A stretch of 45,343 nucleotides of DNA, taken from assembly GCA_013361065.1 (NCBI GenBank), contig JABWAK010000010.1:1-45343 (forward strand). Reading direction: 5' to 3'. The notes below the pieces were generated by a model. That model worked only from the letters and a program-made list of their open reading frames with translations. It was not told the DNA's origin and ran no database searches. Positions 15,638-24,754 of this stretch are shown piece after piece. Made by a program: the position numbers and the translations under genes. The stretch's first letter is position 1, and every line of letters begins with the position of its first letter. The DNA comes from Bacteroidota bacterium (GTDB taxonomy: Bacteria > Bacteroidota > Ignavibacteria > UBA10030 > UBA8401).

Positions 15638-16786
15638 TCACACCTTCACGAAAATCTTCTTCTTATACATCACCCAGACGATCAGATACATCACACTCAC
15701 CCAGACGATGGCGTGCATCAGCGATGCGTTGAGGGGGGAGAAGTACGGTTCGAACAGGTTCTGCGTGAGGATGGTCTTGAGCGGTACATCCTTTATCGTG
15801 CCGTCGCTGAGCGTCACGGTGAACTTCCACAGTCCCATAGCGCGTGCGGCAACGCCGGAGAGGACGAACACGAAGATGGCGTTCATGCCGTACACCACCA
15901 GCGGATGCGCCCAGCGTTTGATCCCTTTGGCGTCGATCAGAAAGTAGAAGATGCCGAAGATGCACATCGCCCAGCCGGCCATGAAGATGCTGTAGGAGAC
16001 GGTCCAGAGACTCTTGTTGATCGGCATCCACATATCCAGCACCGCGCCAAGCAGCAGGAAGAGCGAACCGGCGGTGAACATCCAGGCTGATTTCTCCACC
16101 TTATCGTGCGGGGACTGACGGAGATAATCCCCCAGCAGTGTGCCGAAGAGCGTGGTGGCGATGGCCGGGATCGTACTGATGATCCCTTCCGGGTCCCACG
16201 TTCTTGTTGCGCCCCACATATGTCCGGTCAGGAACATGGAGTCGATGTATGCCGCGAAGTTCCTTCCCTTCTCGAACAGCCCCGCGCCGAATTCCGGCAC
16301 CGGAATGTAGAACATCATCAGCCAGTAAGAGACGAACAGCGCGCCAATGGCGATCACCTGACCGCGCATACTCATCTTAAGATAGATGAGCGATGCGATC
16401 AGATAACAGACCGCGATGCGCTGCAGAACGCCGGGAATGCGGATGGTGCTGAGGTCGAAATTGTGGCTCCAGAGCAGACCGAACGGGAATCCGGCCAGGA
16501 ACAGTCCCAATCCGAAGATGATGGCGGAGCGGCGGAGCACGCCGAGCAGCAGCGCGTTGTCCGAGTCCCCTTTCCCGCGGCGGACGGCGAAGGAGAAGGT
16601 CATGGAAACACCGACGATCCAGAGGAAGAAGGGGAAGATGAAGTCGGTGAAGGTCCAGCCATGCCATGAGGCATGCGCCAACTGAGGATAGATGTGTCCC
16701 CACGAGCCGGGATTGTTCACTAATATCATTCCGGCGATGGTGAATCCGCGGAAGGCGTCGAGCGAGACGAGACGTTCCGGTTTCAT
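15638..16786 (-). CDS. NagX/HGSNAT-like membrane acyltransferase (DUF5009/DUF1624 type)
   Basis: A 382-aa polytopic membrane protein of the acyltransferase family that includes heparan-alpha-glucosaminide N-acetyltransferase and bacterial NagX. The N-terminus ERLVSLDAFRGFTIAGMILVNNPG is diagnostic, followed by HASWHGWTFTDFIFPFFLW with the conserved histidine, and about ten hydrophobic spans. Family proteins move acetyl groups across the membrane to amino sugars; the acceptor here is unknown. It lies 31 bp after the GH13 amylase gene on the same strand, so the two may act together in sugar processing. Full family length. Confidence 0.92.
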   Translation of the reverse strand: MKPERLVSLDAFRGFTIAGMILVNNPGSWGHIYPQLAHASWHGWTFTDFIFPFFLWIVGVSMTFSFAVRRGKGDSDNALLLGVLRRSAIIFGLGLFLAGFPFGLLWSHNFDLSTIRIPGVLQRIAVCYLIASLIYLKMSMRGQVIAIGALFVSYWLMMFYIPVPEFGAGLFEKGRNFAAYIDSMFLTGHMWGATRTWDPEGIISTIPAIATTLFGTLLGDYLRQSPHDKVEKSAWMFTAGSLFLLLGAVLDMWMPINKSLWTVSYSIFMAGWAMCIFGIFYFLIDAKGIKRWAHPLVVYGMNAIFVFVLSGVAARAMGLWKFTVTLSDGTIKDVPLKTILTQNLFEPYFSPLNASLMHAIVWVSVMYLIVWVMYKKKIFVKV

Positions 16787-16817
16787 AGGATACCTTTCAG
16801 CATTCTTCCGGTCCGCA

Positions 16818-18161
16818 TCATTGCGCGACCAGGACGGTGTAGCCGAACTTCGGCAGCGTCACCGTGCGGACCTTTGACATTTTCTTCCCCGTGAATGCGT
16901 CGCGGAATGTCTTCTTGGCGAGATCGGACGGCAGATCCAGCGCAGCGGTCTGTTCACCGTCCGAGAAGTTCAGCACCACCAGCACGCGGTTCTTCCCCTC
17001 GGTGCGGAGGAAGGAATAGACCTTGCCGTTGTTGTCATTCGCGATACTGGTGTAGGAACCGGTGGCAAGCGCCTGGTTCTTCTTCCGCACCGCATAAAGT
17101 TCCTTATAGAACGCCCTCCATTCCTTCCCTTTCTTCCAGTCGATGTTGAACTTCTCGAAGAGCCCCAGCTTCACATCATTGCCGACCTCCTGTCCATTAT
17201 AGAGGAGCGGCACACCGGGGAAGGTGTTGGTCAGGACGGCGGCCAGGCGGGCCCCTTCCGGACCGAACTTCGTCACATCGGGCATGTCCCATGCATTCTC
17301 ATCGTGATTGGAACTGAAACGGAGACGGAGCGAGCCTTTGGGGAAGGAGAGCGATTCGCGGATCAGGACGGAGTCCATTTCAGAGGCCGGTTTCTTGCCG
17401 GCGATGATGTCGGCCATGGTGTGGTACGAATTCCAGCCGTAGGTGACATCGAATGCTTTCAGATGATGTTCGGCGTACATCCCTTCGGAGAGCATGAAGA
17501 CCGGTTTGATGGAATCGAGTGCGGCGCGCGCCTCATCCCAGAAGCTGACCGGCACCATCTCGGAGACGTCGCAGCGGAAACCGTCGATCCCCACATCGCG
17601 CACCCAGTACTTGAGCATCTCGATCATGTACCGGCGCAGGTTCGGGTCGTCGTAGTTCAGGTCCACCACATCGGACCAGTCCGCCACCGGCGGGATGAAC
17701 TTGCCGGAGGAATCCTTCGTGAACCATTCGGGATGTTCCGTGATCATCCGGCTGTCCCAGGCGGTATGGTTCGCCACCAGGTCGATCACGATCCGCATGC
17801 CGAGCTCGTGCGTCCGCTTCACCACGCGCTGGAAGTCCTGTAGCGTGCCGAACTCCGGATTGATGCCGTAGTAATCCTTCACCGAGTATGGACTGCCGAG
17901 CGAGCCTTTCCTCTTCTCCACGCCGAGCGGATGGATCGGCATGATCCAGAGGATGTCAACGCCGAGTTCCTTCAGTTCCGGCAGCCGCTGTTCGAGGGCG
18001 GCGAAGTTCCCTTCCGGGGAGAAGGCGCGGGTATACACTTCATAGATGACAGCGTTCTTCACCCATGCTTCCGACGGCCGGGCATGCTCTTTGGCGTACG
18101 GTGTCGGCGTCTGCGCAGAAAGGGTGAAGGAAAAGACAAGGAGAAGAAGGAGGAGTTTCAT
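16818..18161 (-). CDS. Exported GH13 alpha-amylase family enzyme
   Basis: A 447-aa glycoside hydrolase family 13 enzyme. A signal peptide (MKLLLLLLVFSFTLSA) is followed by the (beta/alpha)8 barrel and a C-terminal beta domain. The four GH13 regions are visible: DLVANH (127-132), GFRCDVSE with nucleophile D198, FMLSEG with acid/base E226, and FSSNHDEN with D287. It should cleave alpha-1,4-linked glucans in the periplasm or outside the cell. The ATG at 18161 is chosen because it starts the signal peptide; the longer ORF adds a non-homologous tail. A promoter lies at 18195-18223. The NagX-like gene follows. Confidence 0.95.
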   Translation of the reverse strand: MKLLLLLLVFSFTLSAQTPTPYAKEHARPSEAWVKNAVIYEVYTRAFSPEGNFAALEQRLPELKELGVDILWIMPIHPLGVEKRKGSLGSPYSVKDYYGINPEFGTLQDFQRVVKRTHELGMRIVIDLVANHTAWDSRMITEHPEWFTKDSSGKFIPPVADWSDVVDLNYDDPNLRRYMIEMLKYWVRDVGIDGFRCDVSEMVPVSFWDEARAALDSIKPVFMLSEGMYAEHHLKAFDVTYGWNSYHTMADIIAGKKPASEMDSVLIRESLSFPKGSLRLRFSSNHDENAWDMPDVTKFGPEGARLAAVLTNTFPGVPLLYNGQEVGNDVKLGLFEKFNIDWKKGKEWRAFYKELYAVRKKNQALATGSYTSIANDNNGKVYSFLRTEGKNRVLVVLNFSDGEQTAALDLPSDLAKKTFRDAFTGKKMSKVRTVTLPKFGYTVLVAQ

Positions 18162-18194
18162 ACGGGTCCGGAGGATTGGTGGATGAATGGGTGA

Positions 18195-18223
18195 AAAGTA
18201 AGCAAAGAACGGGCGCAAAGCAA
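18195..18223 (-). promoter_or_regulatory. Probable promoter of the amylase gene
   Basis: Minus strand TTGCTT (18223-18218), 17 bp, TACTTT (18200-18195), about 33 nt before the ATG. It resembles the other housekeeping promoters in the window. Confidence 0.5.
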
Positions 18224-18268
18224 TCCGACAACATGCGGGAGCGCGGGGCACCGGGAGTAAATTCGCCG

Positions 18269-18297
18269 TTCCTGATGTTATGGAATTATCTTATATT
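18269..18297 (+). promoter_or_regulatory. Possible promoter of the RND efflux genes
   Basis: TTCCTG (18269-18274), 17 bp, TATATT (18292-18297). The leader to the adaptor ATG would be about 55 nt. The -35 match is weak. Confidence 0.4.
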
Positions 18298-18354
18298 GTC
18301 GGACGCTGTCCCTTCGGCAGTACTCAACAATTGTCAACGATCCCGCGTTCACTC

Positions 18355-19401
18355 ATGACCGTATCACGCACCGTTCCGTTCATCATCCTTGCCGTATCGG
18401 CGCTGCTCGTCTCTTCCTGCGGCTCCAAAGCGGAAGAAGCGCCGCGCAGAGGCGCCGCACAGGCGACGCTTACCGTCAACGGCATCATCGTCCAGCCGCA
18501 GCAGCTGGAGAATATCGTCCGCTCCTCCGGTACGGTGCTCGCATCAGAATCGGTGGACCTGGTGGCGGAAGCGGCGGGCAGGATCGAACGGATCGCTTTC
18601 CGCGAAGGGGCGAAGGTACAGAAGGATGAGCTGCTGGTGAAGATCAACGATGACGACCTGCAGGCGCAGCTGAAGAAGACCGACCTGCAGATCCAGCTCG
18701 CGCTGGAGCAGGAGAAGCGGCAGCGGCAGCTCTTCGAGATCAACGGCATCAGCAAGGAACAGTATGATATCGCCCTCAATCAGGTGAACACGCTCAAGGC
18801 GGACAAGGAGAACCTTGTCGCCTCCATCCGCAAACGGGAGATCCGCGCGCCGTTCGAAGGACGCATCGGCCTCCGCTATGTGAGCGAGGGGAGCTACGTC
18901 TCCTCCACGACCCGCATCGCTTCCATCCAGAAGATCAGCCAGCTGAAGGTCGATTTCTCCATCCCGGAGAAGTACGCGGACAAGGTCTCTGTCGGGGATG
19001 CCGTGCAGTTCAGCAGCGAGGAGACCAAACAATCCTTCACCGGGAAACTCTACGCCATCGAACCGAAGATCGATGCCGCCACCCGCACGCTGCAGCTGCG
19101 CGCGCTGTGCGACAACCGTTCCGAATCGATCTTCCCCGGCGCCTATGTGCAGATCGAGCTCAAACTGAAGCGGACGGACGATGCGCTCATGGTGCCGACC
19201 CAGGCGGTCATCCCGGTGCTGAAAGGACAGACGGTCTTCATCGCACGGAACGGCCTGGCAACCACCGTTCCGGTGAAGACCGGCACGCGGACCGCTTCCG
19301 CCATCCAGATCATCGAAGGGGTCGCGCCGGGCGACACCCTCATCATCACCGGACTCATGCAGCTCCGTCCCAACATGCCGGTGAAAGTGGCGGTGCAGTG
19401 A
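18355..19401 (+). CDS. RND efflux periplasmic adaptor lipoprotein (HlyD/AcrA-like)
   Basis: A 348-aa membrane-fusion protein linking an RND pump to an outer-membrane channel. The N-terminus is a lipoprotein signal (IILAVSALLVSSC). The biotinyl-lipoyl half-motifs flank a coiled-coil hairpin (DDLQAQLKKTDLQIQLALEQ region), followed by IRAPFEGRIGLRYVSEG and the beta-barrel and membrane-proximal domains (TLIITGLMQLRPNMPVKV). Start at 18355 is chosen for the lipobox; the ORF track extends 25 codons upstream into a non-signal sequence. The RND permease starts 1 nt after its stop, so both are co-translated. No TolC-like gene is adjacent. Confidence 0.95.
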   Translation: MTVSRTVPFIILAVSALLVSSCGSKAEEAPRRGAAQATLTVNGIIVQPQQLENIVRSSGTVLASESVDLVAEAAGRIERIAFREGAKVQKDELLVKINDDDLQAQLKKTDLQIQLALEQEKRQRQLFEINGISKEQYDIALNQVNTLKADKENLVASIRKREIRAPFEGRIGLRYVSEGSYVSSTTRIASIQKISQLKVDFSIPEKYADKVSVGDAVQFSSEETKQSFTGKLYAIEPKIDAATRTLQLRALCDNRSESIFPGAYVQIELKLKRTDDALMVPTQAVIPVLKGQTVFIARNGLATTVPVKTGTRTASAIQIIEGVAPGDTLIITGLMQLRPNMPVKVAVQ

Positions 19402-19402
19402 T

Positions 19403-22400
19403 ATGAGCCTCTCCTCGCTCAGCATCGACCGGCCCGTGCTGGCGATCGTCATGTCCCTGGCGATCGTCCTCTTCGGCATCATCAGCTTCGACTTCCTCGG
19501 CGTCCGTGAATACCCCGCCATCGATCCGCCGGTGGTGAGCGTCCGCACGAGCTACGCCGGTGCGAACGCGGATGTCATCGAATCGCAGATCACCGAACCG
19601 CTGGAGAAGGCGATCAACGGCATCTCCGGCGTCCGCAACATCTCCTCCAGCAGCAGCCAGAGCGTCAGCAACATCACCGTGGAATTCAATCTGGATGCGG
19701 ACCTGGAAGCGGCCGCGAACGATGTGCGGGACAAAGTGTCGGCCGCCGCACGGCAGCTGCCGCAGGATATCGATTCCCCGCCGGTCGTGACGAAGAGCGA
19801 TGCGAACTCCGATGCCATCATCTCCATGACGGTGCAGAGCGACACGCGCAACCATCTGGAGCTGAGTGACTTCGCCGAGAATGTCATCGCACAGAACATG
19901 CAGACCATCCCGGGCGTCAGTTCCACGCAGATCTGGGGACAGAAGCGGTACGCCATGCGGATCTGGATGAATCCTCCCAGGCTCGCCGCGTACGGTCTCA
20001 CCCCGCTCGATGTTCGCAGCGCCCTGACGCGCGAGAATGTGGAGCTTCCCTCCGGCAAGATCGCCGGCAATGCGACCGAACTCATCGTGAACACAAAAGG
20101 TCGGATGAAGACGGTGGAGGAGTTCAACAACCTCATCATCAAATCGGACGGAACGAAGATCGTCCGGCTGAGCGATATCGGGTTCGCGAACCTCGGTCCG
20201 GAGAACGAGGAGACCGTCCTGAAGCAATCGGGTACGCCGATGGTGGCGGTGGCGATCATCCCGCAGCCCGGCAGCAACTATGTGCAGATCGCCGATGAGT
20301 TCTACCGGCGCTTCGAACAGCTCAAGCGGTCGCTCCCGGAGGACATCCGTGTGGACATCGCGATGGACAACACGCGCTTCATCAAGCTCTCCATCCGCGA
20401 GGTGGAGGAGACCATCCTCATCGCCGTGCTGCTCGTCATTTTCATCATCTATCTCTTTTTCCGGGACTGGCTCATCGCCTTCCGTCCCCTCATCGACATC
20501 CCGGTCTCGCTCATCGGCGCTTTCTTCATCATGTATCTGATGGGATTCTCCATCAACGTGCTGACGCTGCTCGCTATCGTGCTGGCAACGGGACTCGTGG
20601 TGGATGACGGTATCGTCGTCACGGAGAACATCTTCAAGAAGGTGGAGGCCGGTCTGCCGCCGGTGCAGGCGGCGTACATCGGTTCCAAAGAGATCTTCTT
20701 CGCGGTCATCTCCACCTCCGTCACGCTTGCGGCGGTCTTCCTGCCGATCATCTTCCTGCAGGGATTCGTCGGACGGCTCTTCCGGGAGTTCGGTGTGGTG
20801 ATCGCCGGCGCGGTGCTCATCTCCGCCTTCGTCTCCCTCTCGCTCACGCCGATGCTCAATGCACGGCTCATCCGGAAGAACCACAAGCACAGCCGGTTCT
20901 ACGATATGACGGAGCCGTTCTTTCAGAGGATGAACAGTCTCTACGAATCGATGCTGGACCGCTTCATGCAGCGGCGCTGGGTCGCCACCGCCATCGTCCT
21001 CGGGTCGCTCGTGCTGATCGTGCTCGTCGGGTCCCGGCTCCAGTCCGAACTGGCGCCGCTCGATGACCGGAGCTTCATCCGGCTGCAGATCACGGCGCCG
21101 GAAGGGGCATCGTTCGAGTACACCGATGCGTTCATGGACAAGATCATCACCTTCGTCAACGATTCCATCCCCGAGAAGCGGATCGCGCTCAGCGTCACCG
21201 CTCCGGGCTTCGCCGGTTCGGGTGCCGTGAACACCGGGTTCGTCCGGCTGATGCTCGTGGAACCGTCCGAACGGAAACGGTCGCAGCAGCAGGTGGCGGA
21301 TTACATCACAGCCCGCACCCGTCCCATGACCGAGGCGCGCATCTTCGCGTTCCAGGAGCAGACCATCTCTGCCGGCGGCGGCGGGGCGCGCGGCGGGTTC
21401 CCGGTGCAGTACGTGCTGCAGAACCAGCAGTTTGAGAAGATCCGGCAGTTCGTGCCGAAGTTCATGGAAGAGGTGAACAAGAGCAGTGTGTTCGTGGCGG
21501 CAGATGTGAACCTGAAGTTCAACAAGCCGCAGCTGGACCTGACCATCGACCGGGACCGTGCGCGCACGCTCGGCGTCTCCGTGATCGACATCGCCCAGAC
21601 GCTGCAGCTGGCCTTCAGCGGCCAGCGCTTCTCGTACTTCGAGATGAACGGATTCCAGTACCAGGTGATCGGTCAGGTGAACCGTTCGGACCGGGATGAA
21701 CCGCTCGATCTCACCTCCATCTACGTCCGCAACAATGCCGGACAGCTCATCCAGCTGGACAATCTGGTGCAGCTGCGCGAACAGAGCGCGCCGCCGCAGC
21801 TCTATCACTTCAACCGGTTCAAATCGGCCACCGTCTCCGCCGGACTCGCGCCTGGCAAGACGATCGGGGACGGCATCGCAGAGATGGACCGTATCGCGAA
21901 GCTGGTGCTGGATGATACGTTCACCACGGCGCTCAGCGGACCGTCGCGCGACTATGCTGAGAGTTCCTCCAACACCATGTTCGCCTTCTTCCTGGCGCTG
22001 GTGCTCATCTACCTGGTGCTGGCGGCGCAGTTCGAGAGCTTCGTCGACCCGTTCACCATCATGCTCACCGTGCCGCTGGCGCTGGCGGGAGCGGTGCTCT
22101 CGTTGTGGATCTTCGATAAGACGCTCAACATCTTCAGTCAGATCGGCATCATCATGCTCATCGGTCTGGTGACGAAGAACGGCATCCTGATCGTGGAGTT
22201 CGCCAACCAGCAGAAGGGAAAGGGGATGCGGCTGATGGAAGCGGCCAGGACCGCCGCGGCATCGCGGTTCCGTCCCATCCTGATGACCTCGCTCGCCACC
22301 ATGCTCGGCGCGCTTCCCATCGCCCTGGCGCTCGGCGGCGGCGCGAAGAGCCGCGTGTCGATGGGCATCGTCGTCATCGGCGGACTCTTCTTCTCGCTCA

Positions 22401-22516
22401 TCCTGACGCTGTTCGTCATCCCGGCGATGTATACGTTCTTTTCCAAGGAGCACGCCGCTGAACCTGTGACGGAAGAAGGACCGATGGAAACGTCGACCGC
22501 CGATGTTGTGCCGTAG
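19403..22516 (+). CDS. RND multidrug efflux permease (HAE-1, AcrB-like)
   Basis: A 1037-aa inner-membrane proton/drug antiporter of the hydrophobe/amphiphile efflux family, with twelve predicted spans and two large periplasmic loops. Proton-relay residues are visible: the Asp pair in TM4 (GLVVDDGIVVTEN) and the lysine in TM10 (GLVTKNGILIVEF). The N-terminus SIDRPVLAIVMSLAIVLFG and GVREYPAIDPPVVSV are typical, the latter close to the MexB/MdtB branch. The substrate range cannot be predicted. Full family length, no interruption. It is paired with the adaptor upstream; an outer-membrane partner must lie elsewhere. Confidence 0.96.
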   Translation: MSLSSLSIDRPVLAIVMSLAIVLFGIISFDFLGVREYPAIDPPVVSVRTSYAGANADVIESQITEPLEKAINGISGVRNISSSSSQSVSNITVEFNLDADLEAAANDVRDKVSAAARQLPQDIDSPPVVTKSDANSDAIISMTVQSDTRNHLELSDFAENVIAQNMQTIPGVSSTQIWGQKRYAMRIWMNPPRLAAYGLTPLDVRSALTRENVELPSGKIAGNATELIVNTKGRMKTVEEFNNLIIKSDGTKIVRLSDIGFANLGPENEETVLKQSGTPMVAVAIIPQPGSNYVQIADEFYRRFEQLKRSLPEDIRVDIAMDNTRFIKLSIREVEETILIAVLLVIFIIYLFFRDWLIAFRPLIDIPVSLIGAFFIMYLMGFSINVLTLLAIVLATGLVVDDGIVVTENIFKKVEAGLPPVQAAYIGSKEIFFAVISTSVTLAAVFLPIIFLQGFVGRLFREFGVVIAGAVLISAFVSLSLTPMLNARLIRKNHKHSRFYDMTEPFFQRMNSLYESMLDRFMQRRWVATAIVLGSLVLIVLVGSRLQSELAPLDDRSFIRLQITAPEGASFEYTDAFMDKIITFVNDSIPEKRIALSVTAPGFAGSGAVNTGFVRLMLVEPSERKRSQQQVADYITARTRPMTEARIFAFQEQTISAGGGGARGGFPVQYVLQNQQFEKIRQFVPKFMEEVNKSSVFVAADVNLKFNKPQLDLTIDRDRARTLGVSVIDIAQTLQLAFSGQRFSYFEMNGFQYQVIGQVNRSDRDEPLDLTSIYVRNNAGQLIQLDNLVQLREQSAPPQLYHFNRFKSATVSAGLAPGKTIGDGIAEMDRIAKLVLDDTFTTALSGPSRDYAESSSNTMFAFFLALVLIYLVLAAQFESFVDPFTIMLTVPLALAGAVLSLWIFDKTLNIFSQIGIIMLIGLVTKNGILIVEFANQQKGKGMRLMEAARTAAASRFRPILMTSLATMLGALPIALALGGGAKSRVSMGIVVIGGLFFSLILTLFVIPAMYTFFSKEHAAEPVTEEGPMETSTADVVP

Positions 22517-22544
22517 TTGCTGATACATTCCGTATACTGCTGAA

Positions 22545-22568
22545 CCCTCGTCTGTTCTGAGACGAGGG
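22545..22568 (+). terminator. Hairpin after the RND operon
   Basis: CCCTCGTCT (22545-22553) pairs with AGACGAGGG (22560-22568) around a 6-nt loop, 28 bp past the stop. No direct T run follows (a T5 comes about 25 nt later), so termination strength is uncertain. Confidence 0.5.
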
Positions 22569-22736
22569 CTCAACACACCCATCATCACCTCCTCCTTTTT
22601 CCACTCCAATGATTCTATTCGACGGTTTTGCTTACAGCATTTCTTTGATTGCTAACCATTGGAATTTTATATAAATAGTTCTGCGGCTGAATTGCAAACT
22701 AAAGGATCCGGTGGAGTTGTATCTTTTGGATACGGT

Positions 22737-24668
22737 ATGAACAAACGTCACTATCTTTATTTCTTAGTTGTATTTCCCTTGTTCTATTTTGCATCATCCG
22801 GATGCGATCAGAATCCTTCAGGAACAATTGTGATCACGGGAGAGATCATAGGAACTATTTCGTTGTACGATTCAACCGGCAATCAGTTGAAACGTGCCGA
22901 CCTGCAGCGTGGCGTGACCGTTGAGGTCCTTGGAAAAGGGATCTCGACCCAAACAGATGAGAATGCACAGTATATTCTGCGCAACGTCCCTCAGGGTATC
23001 CATACGCTGAAATACAGCAAAGCAGGATTCGCCGATAATTATAGGACCAATGTGATGATCACCGGGGAAGGTCGGACCATCATGAGCACGAAGAGATTGG
23101 TGCAGCCGACCGGTTATACTGTCACATCACTCTCCATTCATTCTGATACACTATTGGACCGTATCCAGTTCACGGGGAGCGTTAGCGGCCGGCCGGCGTT
23201 AAGTCTTGACACCGGCAGCATCATTGTATTGTTCGGCAACAGCAGTTCGGTATCGAAAGAGCGGTATCTTTTCAGTGTTACCACTATAGAGTTCGATAAT
23301 GATCCGTTCAATCGGTTCCGGGGGTATGTATCATACAATGATCTCAGTGCTTTTTTTGGGGCCGGATCGACCGTCTATGCTGTCGGCTATTCGAAGAACC
23401 CGCAGGACGTGGATGGATGGACCGACCCTCAATCTCTTTTGTATCATTACTCATCACTTTCGGGTACATCCTCGTCCCTCGCAACGCTCACCCTTCCTTC
23501 AAATTTTGGCGATGCTCCTGCAGCGCCAAGCGAATTGACGTCGACACTGACTCACTACAGGGTTGAGTTACGGTGGAAGGACAATTCCACGAACGAATCG
23601 GATTTCATCATCGAACGGAAAGAGAAGGACAGTGTTTTCATACCCATCCGATCTTACCCTGCCGTCAAAGGTGGAGGAGGGTATGTGTATGCCTATGACG
23701 GTGGGGTCGTCGGCAACTCGCGCTACACCTATCGTATCAAAGCCCGGAATAGTTTCGGCAGTTCAGCATCGTCCAATGAGGATATGGTCGCCACGCCGAT
23801 CGCTGCGCCGACAGATTTGAAGGTCACGATGAATAGCCACGCAGGAGTATCGATCTCGTGGAAGGATAATGCAACGAATGAGGAATATTACTGGCTTGAA
23901 CGAAGGGTTGGATCGGGGAACTATCAAACTGTTTCACAATACATCTATGGTGCTACCGGCACCGGAAACATGATCTCGTACCAGGATACCAAGGTGCTGT
24001 CATCAACGACCTACTCGTACCGCGTCCGGGCAAGTTATGGCGGCTATATACAATCGGAATATTCCAATGAAGTGACCGTGACCACCGGGATCGTTGCCCA
24101 CATTTCGGAGTATCAGTTTGCATCCTCTCAGGGCATCTATACCCCGCTTGATTCTTCGACCATCCTTATTCCCGGTAATGTCAATGGAATCATGTCGTCA
24201 TATCGTGAAATAGGTTTTGCTTTTAATTTCGGATTGATCGGGTCGCCGTATTTCCAGTTAACGGATGATGGTACGATCTATCTCGGGGGGAGTTATTACC
24301 GGATCAAGCCATTCTTCACCGATCTGGCAACTGCCGAGAACGGATCGGTAGGCTTTTTCGTGAGCGGAACATCACCACATCGGGTCATGACGATCGAATA
24401 CAGGAATATGCGATGGGCGAATATCGTATCAAACGATCGCATGAACTTCCAGGTCCGCCTCCATGAACTGACCGGAACGATCGAATTTATGTATGGAGCA
24501 GGACCATCTTCAATTCTCCAAAATGCGTCGATCGGCCTCAGTGATCAAGAGTTTTATAAGCACCTGCATGTCAAAACAGATGGAACCACGACAACAAGCG
24601 ACACATTCCCCGTCATTACGTCATGGCCGGGGAATGGAAAGGTGTATACCTTTACAAGACCGAAATGA
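22737..24668 (+). CDS. Secreted lipoprotein with carboxypeptidase-like and fibronectin type III domains
   Basis: A 643-aa lipoprotein of unknown role. The lipobox FASSGC (cysteine near residue 23) is followed by a carboxypeptidase-regulatory-like beta-sandwich (GTISLYDSTGNQLKRADL...YILRNVPQGIHTLKYSKAGF) and two tandem fibronectin type III domains (APSELTSTLTHYRVELRWKD and APTDLKVTMNSHAGVSISWKD). The C-terminal 190 residues form another unassigned beta-rich domain. ATG at 22737 is chosen because it begins the signal; 26 upstream codons in the ORF track are not signal-like. The gene is more AT-rich than its flanks. It ends before a strong terminator. A surface adhesion or binding role is inference. 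Confidence 0.82.
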   Translation: MNKRHYLYFLVVFPLFYFASSGCDQNPSGTIVITGEIIGTISLYDSTGNQLKRADLQRGVTVEVLGKGISTQTDENAQYILRNVPQGIHTLKYSKAGFADNYRTNVMITGEGRTIMSTKRLVQPTGYTVTSLSIHSDTLLDRIQFTGSVSGRPALSLDTGSIIVLFGNSSSVSKERYLFSVTTIEFDNDPFNRFRGYVSYNDLSAFFGAGSTVYAVGYSKNPQDVDGWTDPQSLLYHYSSLSGTSSSLATLTLPSNFGDAPAAPSELTSTLTHYRVELRWKDNSTNESDFIIERKEKDSVFIPIRSYPAVKGGGGYVYAYDGGVVGNSRYTYRIKARNSFGSSASSNEDMVATPIAAPTDLKVTMNSHAGVSISWKDNATNEEYYWLERRVGSGNYQTVSQYIYGATGTGNMISYQDTKVLSSTTYSYRVRASYGGYIQSEYSNEVTVTTGIVAHISEYQFASSQGIYTPLDSSTILIPGNVNGIMSSYREIGFAFNFGLIGSPYFQLTDDGTIYLGGSYYRIKPFFTDLATAENGSVGFFVSGTSPHRVMTIEYRNMRWANIVSNDRMNFQVRLHELTGTIEFMYGAGPSSILQNASIGLSDQEFYKHLHVKTDGTTTTSDTFPVITSWPGNGKVYTFTRPK

Positions 24669-24706
24669 CCCGCACAGCGGCAACCCGATTGAAGGATAGA
24701 AACACA

Positions 24707-24737
24707 AAACGCGGACCGTGGTCCGCGTTTGTTGTTT
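24707..24737. terminator. Bidirectional terminator between FN3 lipoprotein and helicase genes
   Basis: AAACGCGGAC (24707-24716) and GTCCGCGTTT (24721-24730) form a 10-bp stem with a CGTG tetraloop, followed by GTTGTTT. A-rich sequence on the left supports use from the minus strand too. Confidence 0.85.
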
Positions 24738-24754
24738 CTGCTATCGTTCTTGTG

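Noticed and set aside
19355-22609. 1084-aa ORF on the minus strand
   Set aside because: Fully antisense to the RND permease; composition (Arg/His/Asp-rich) is that of a GC-driven shadow frame and no family resemblance is seen.
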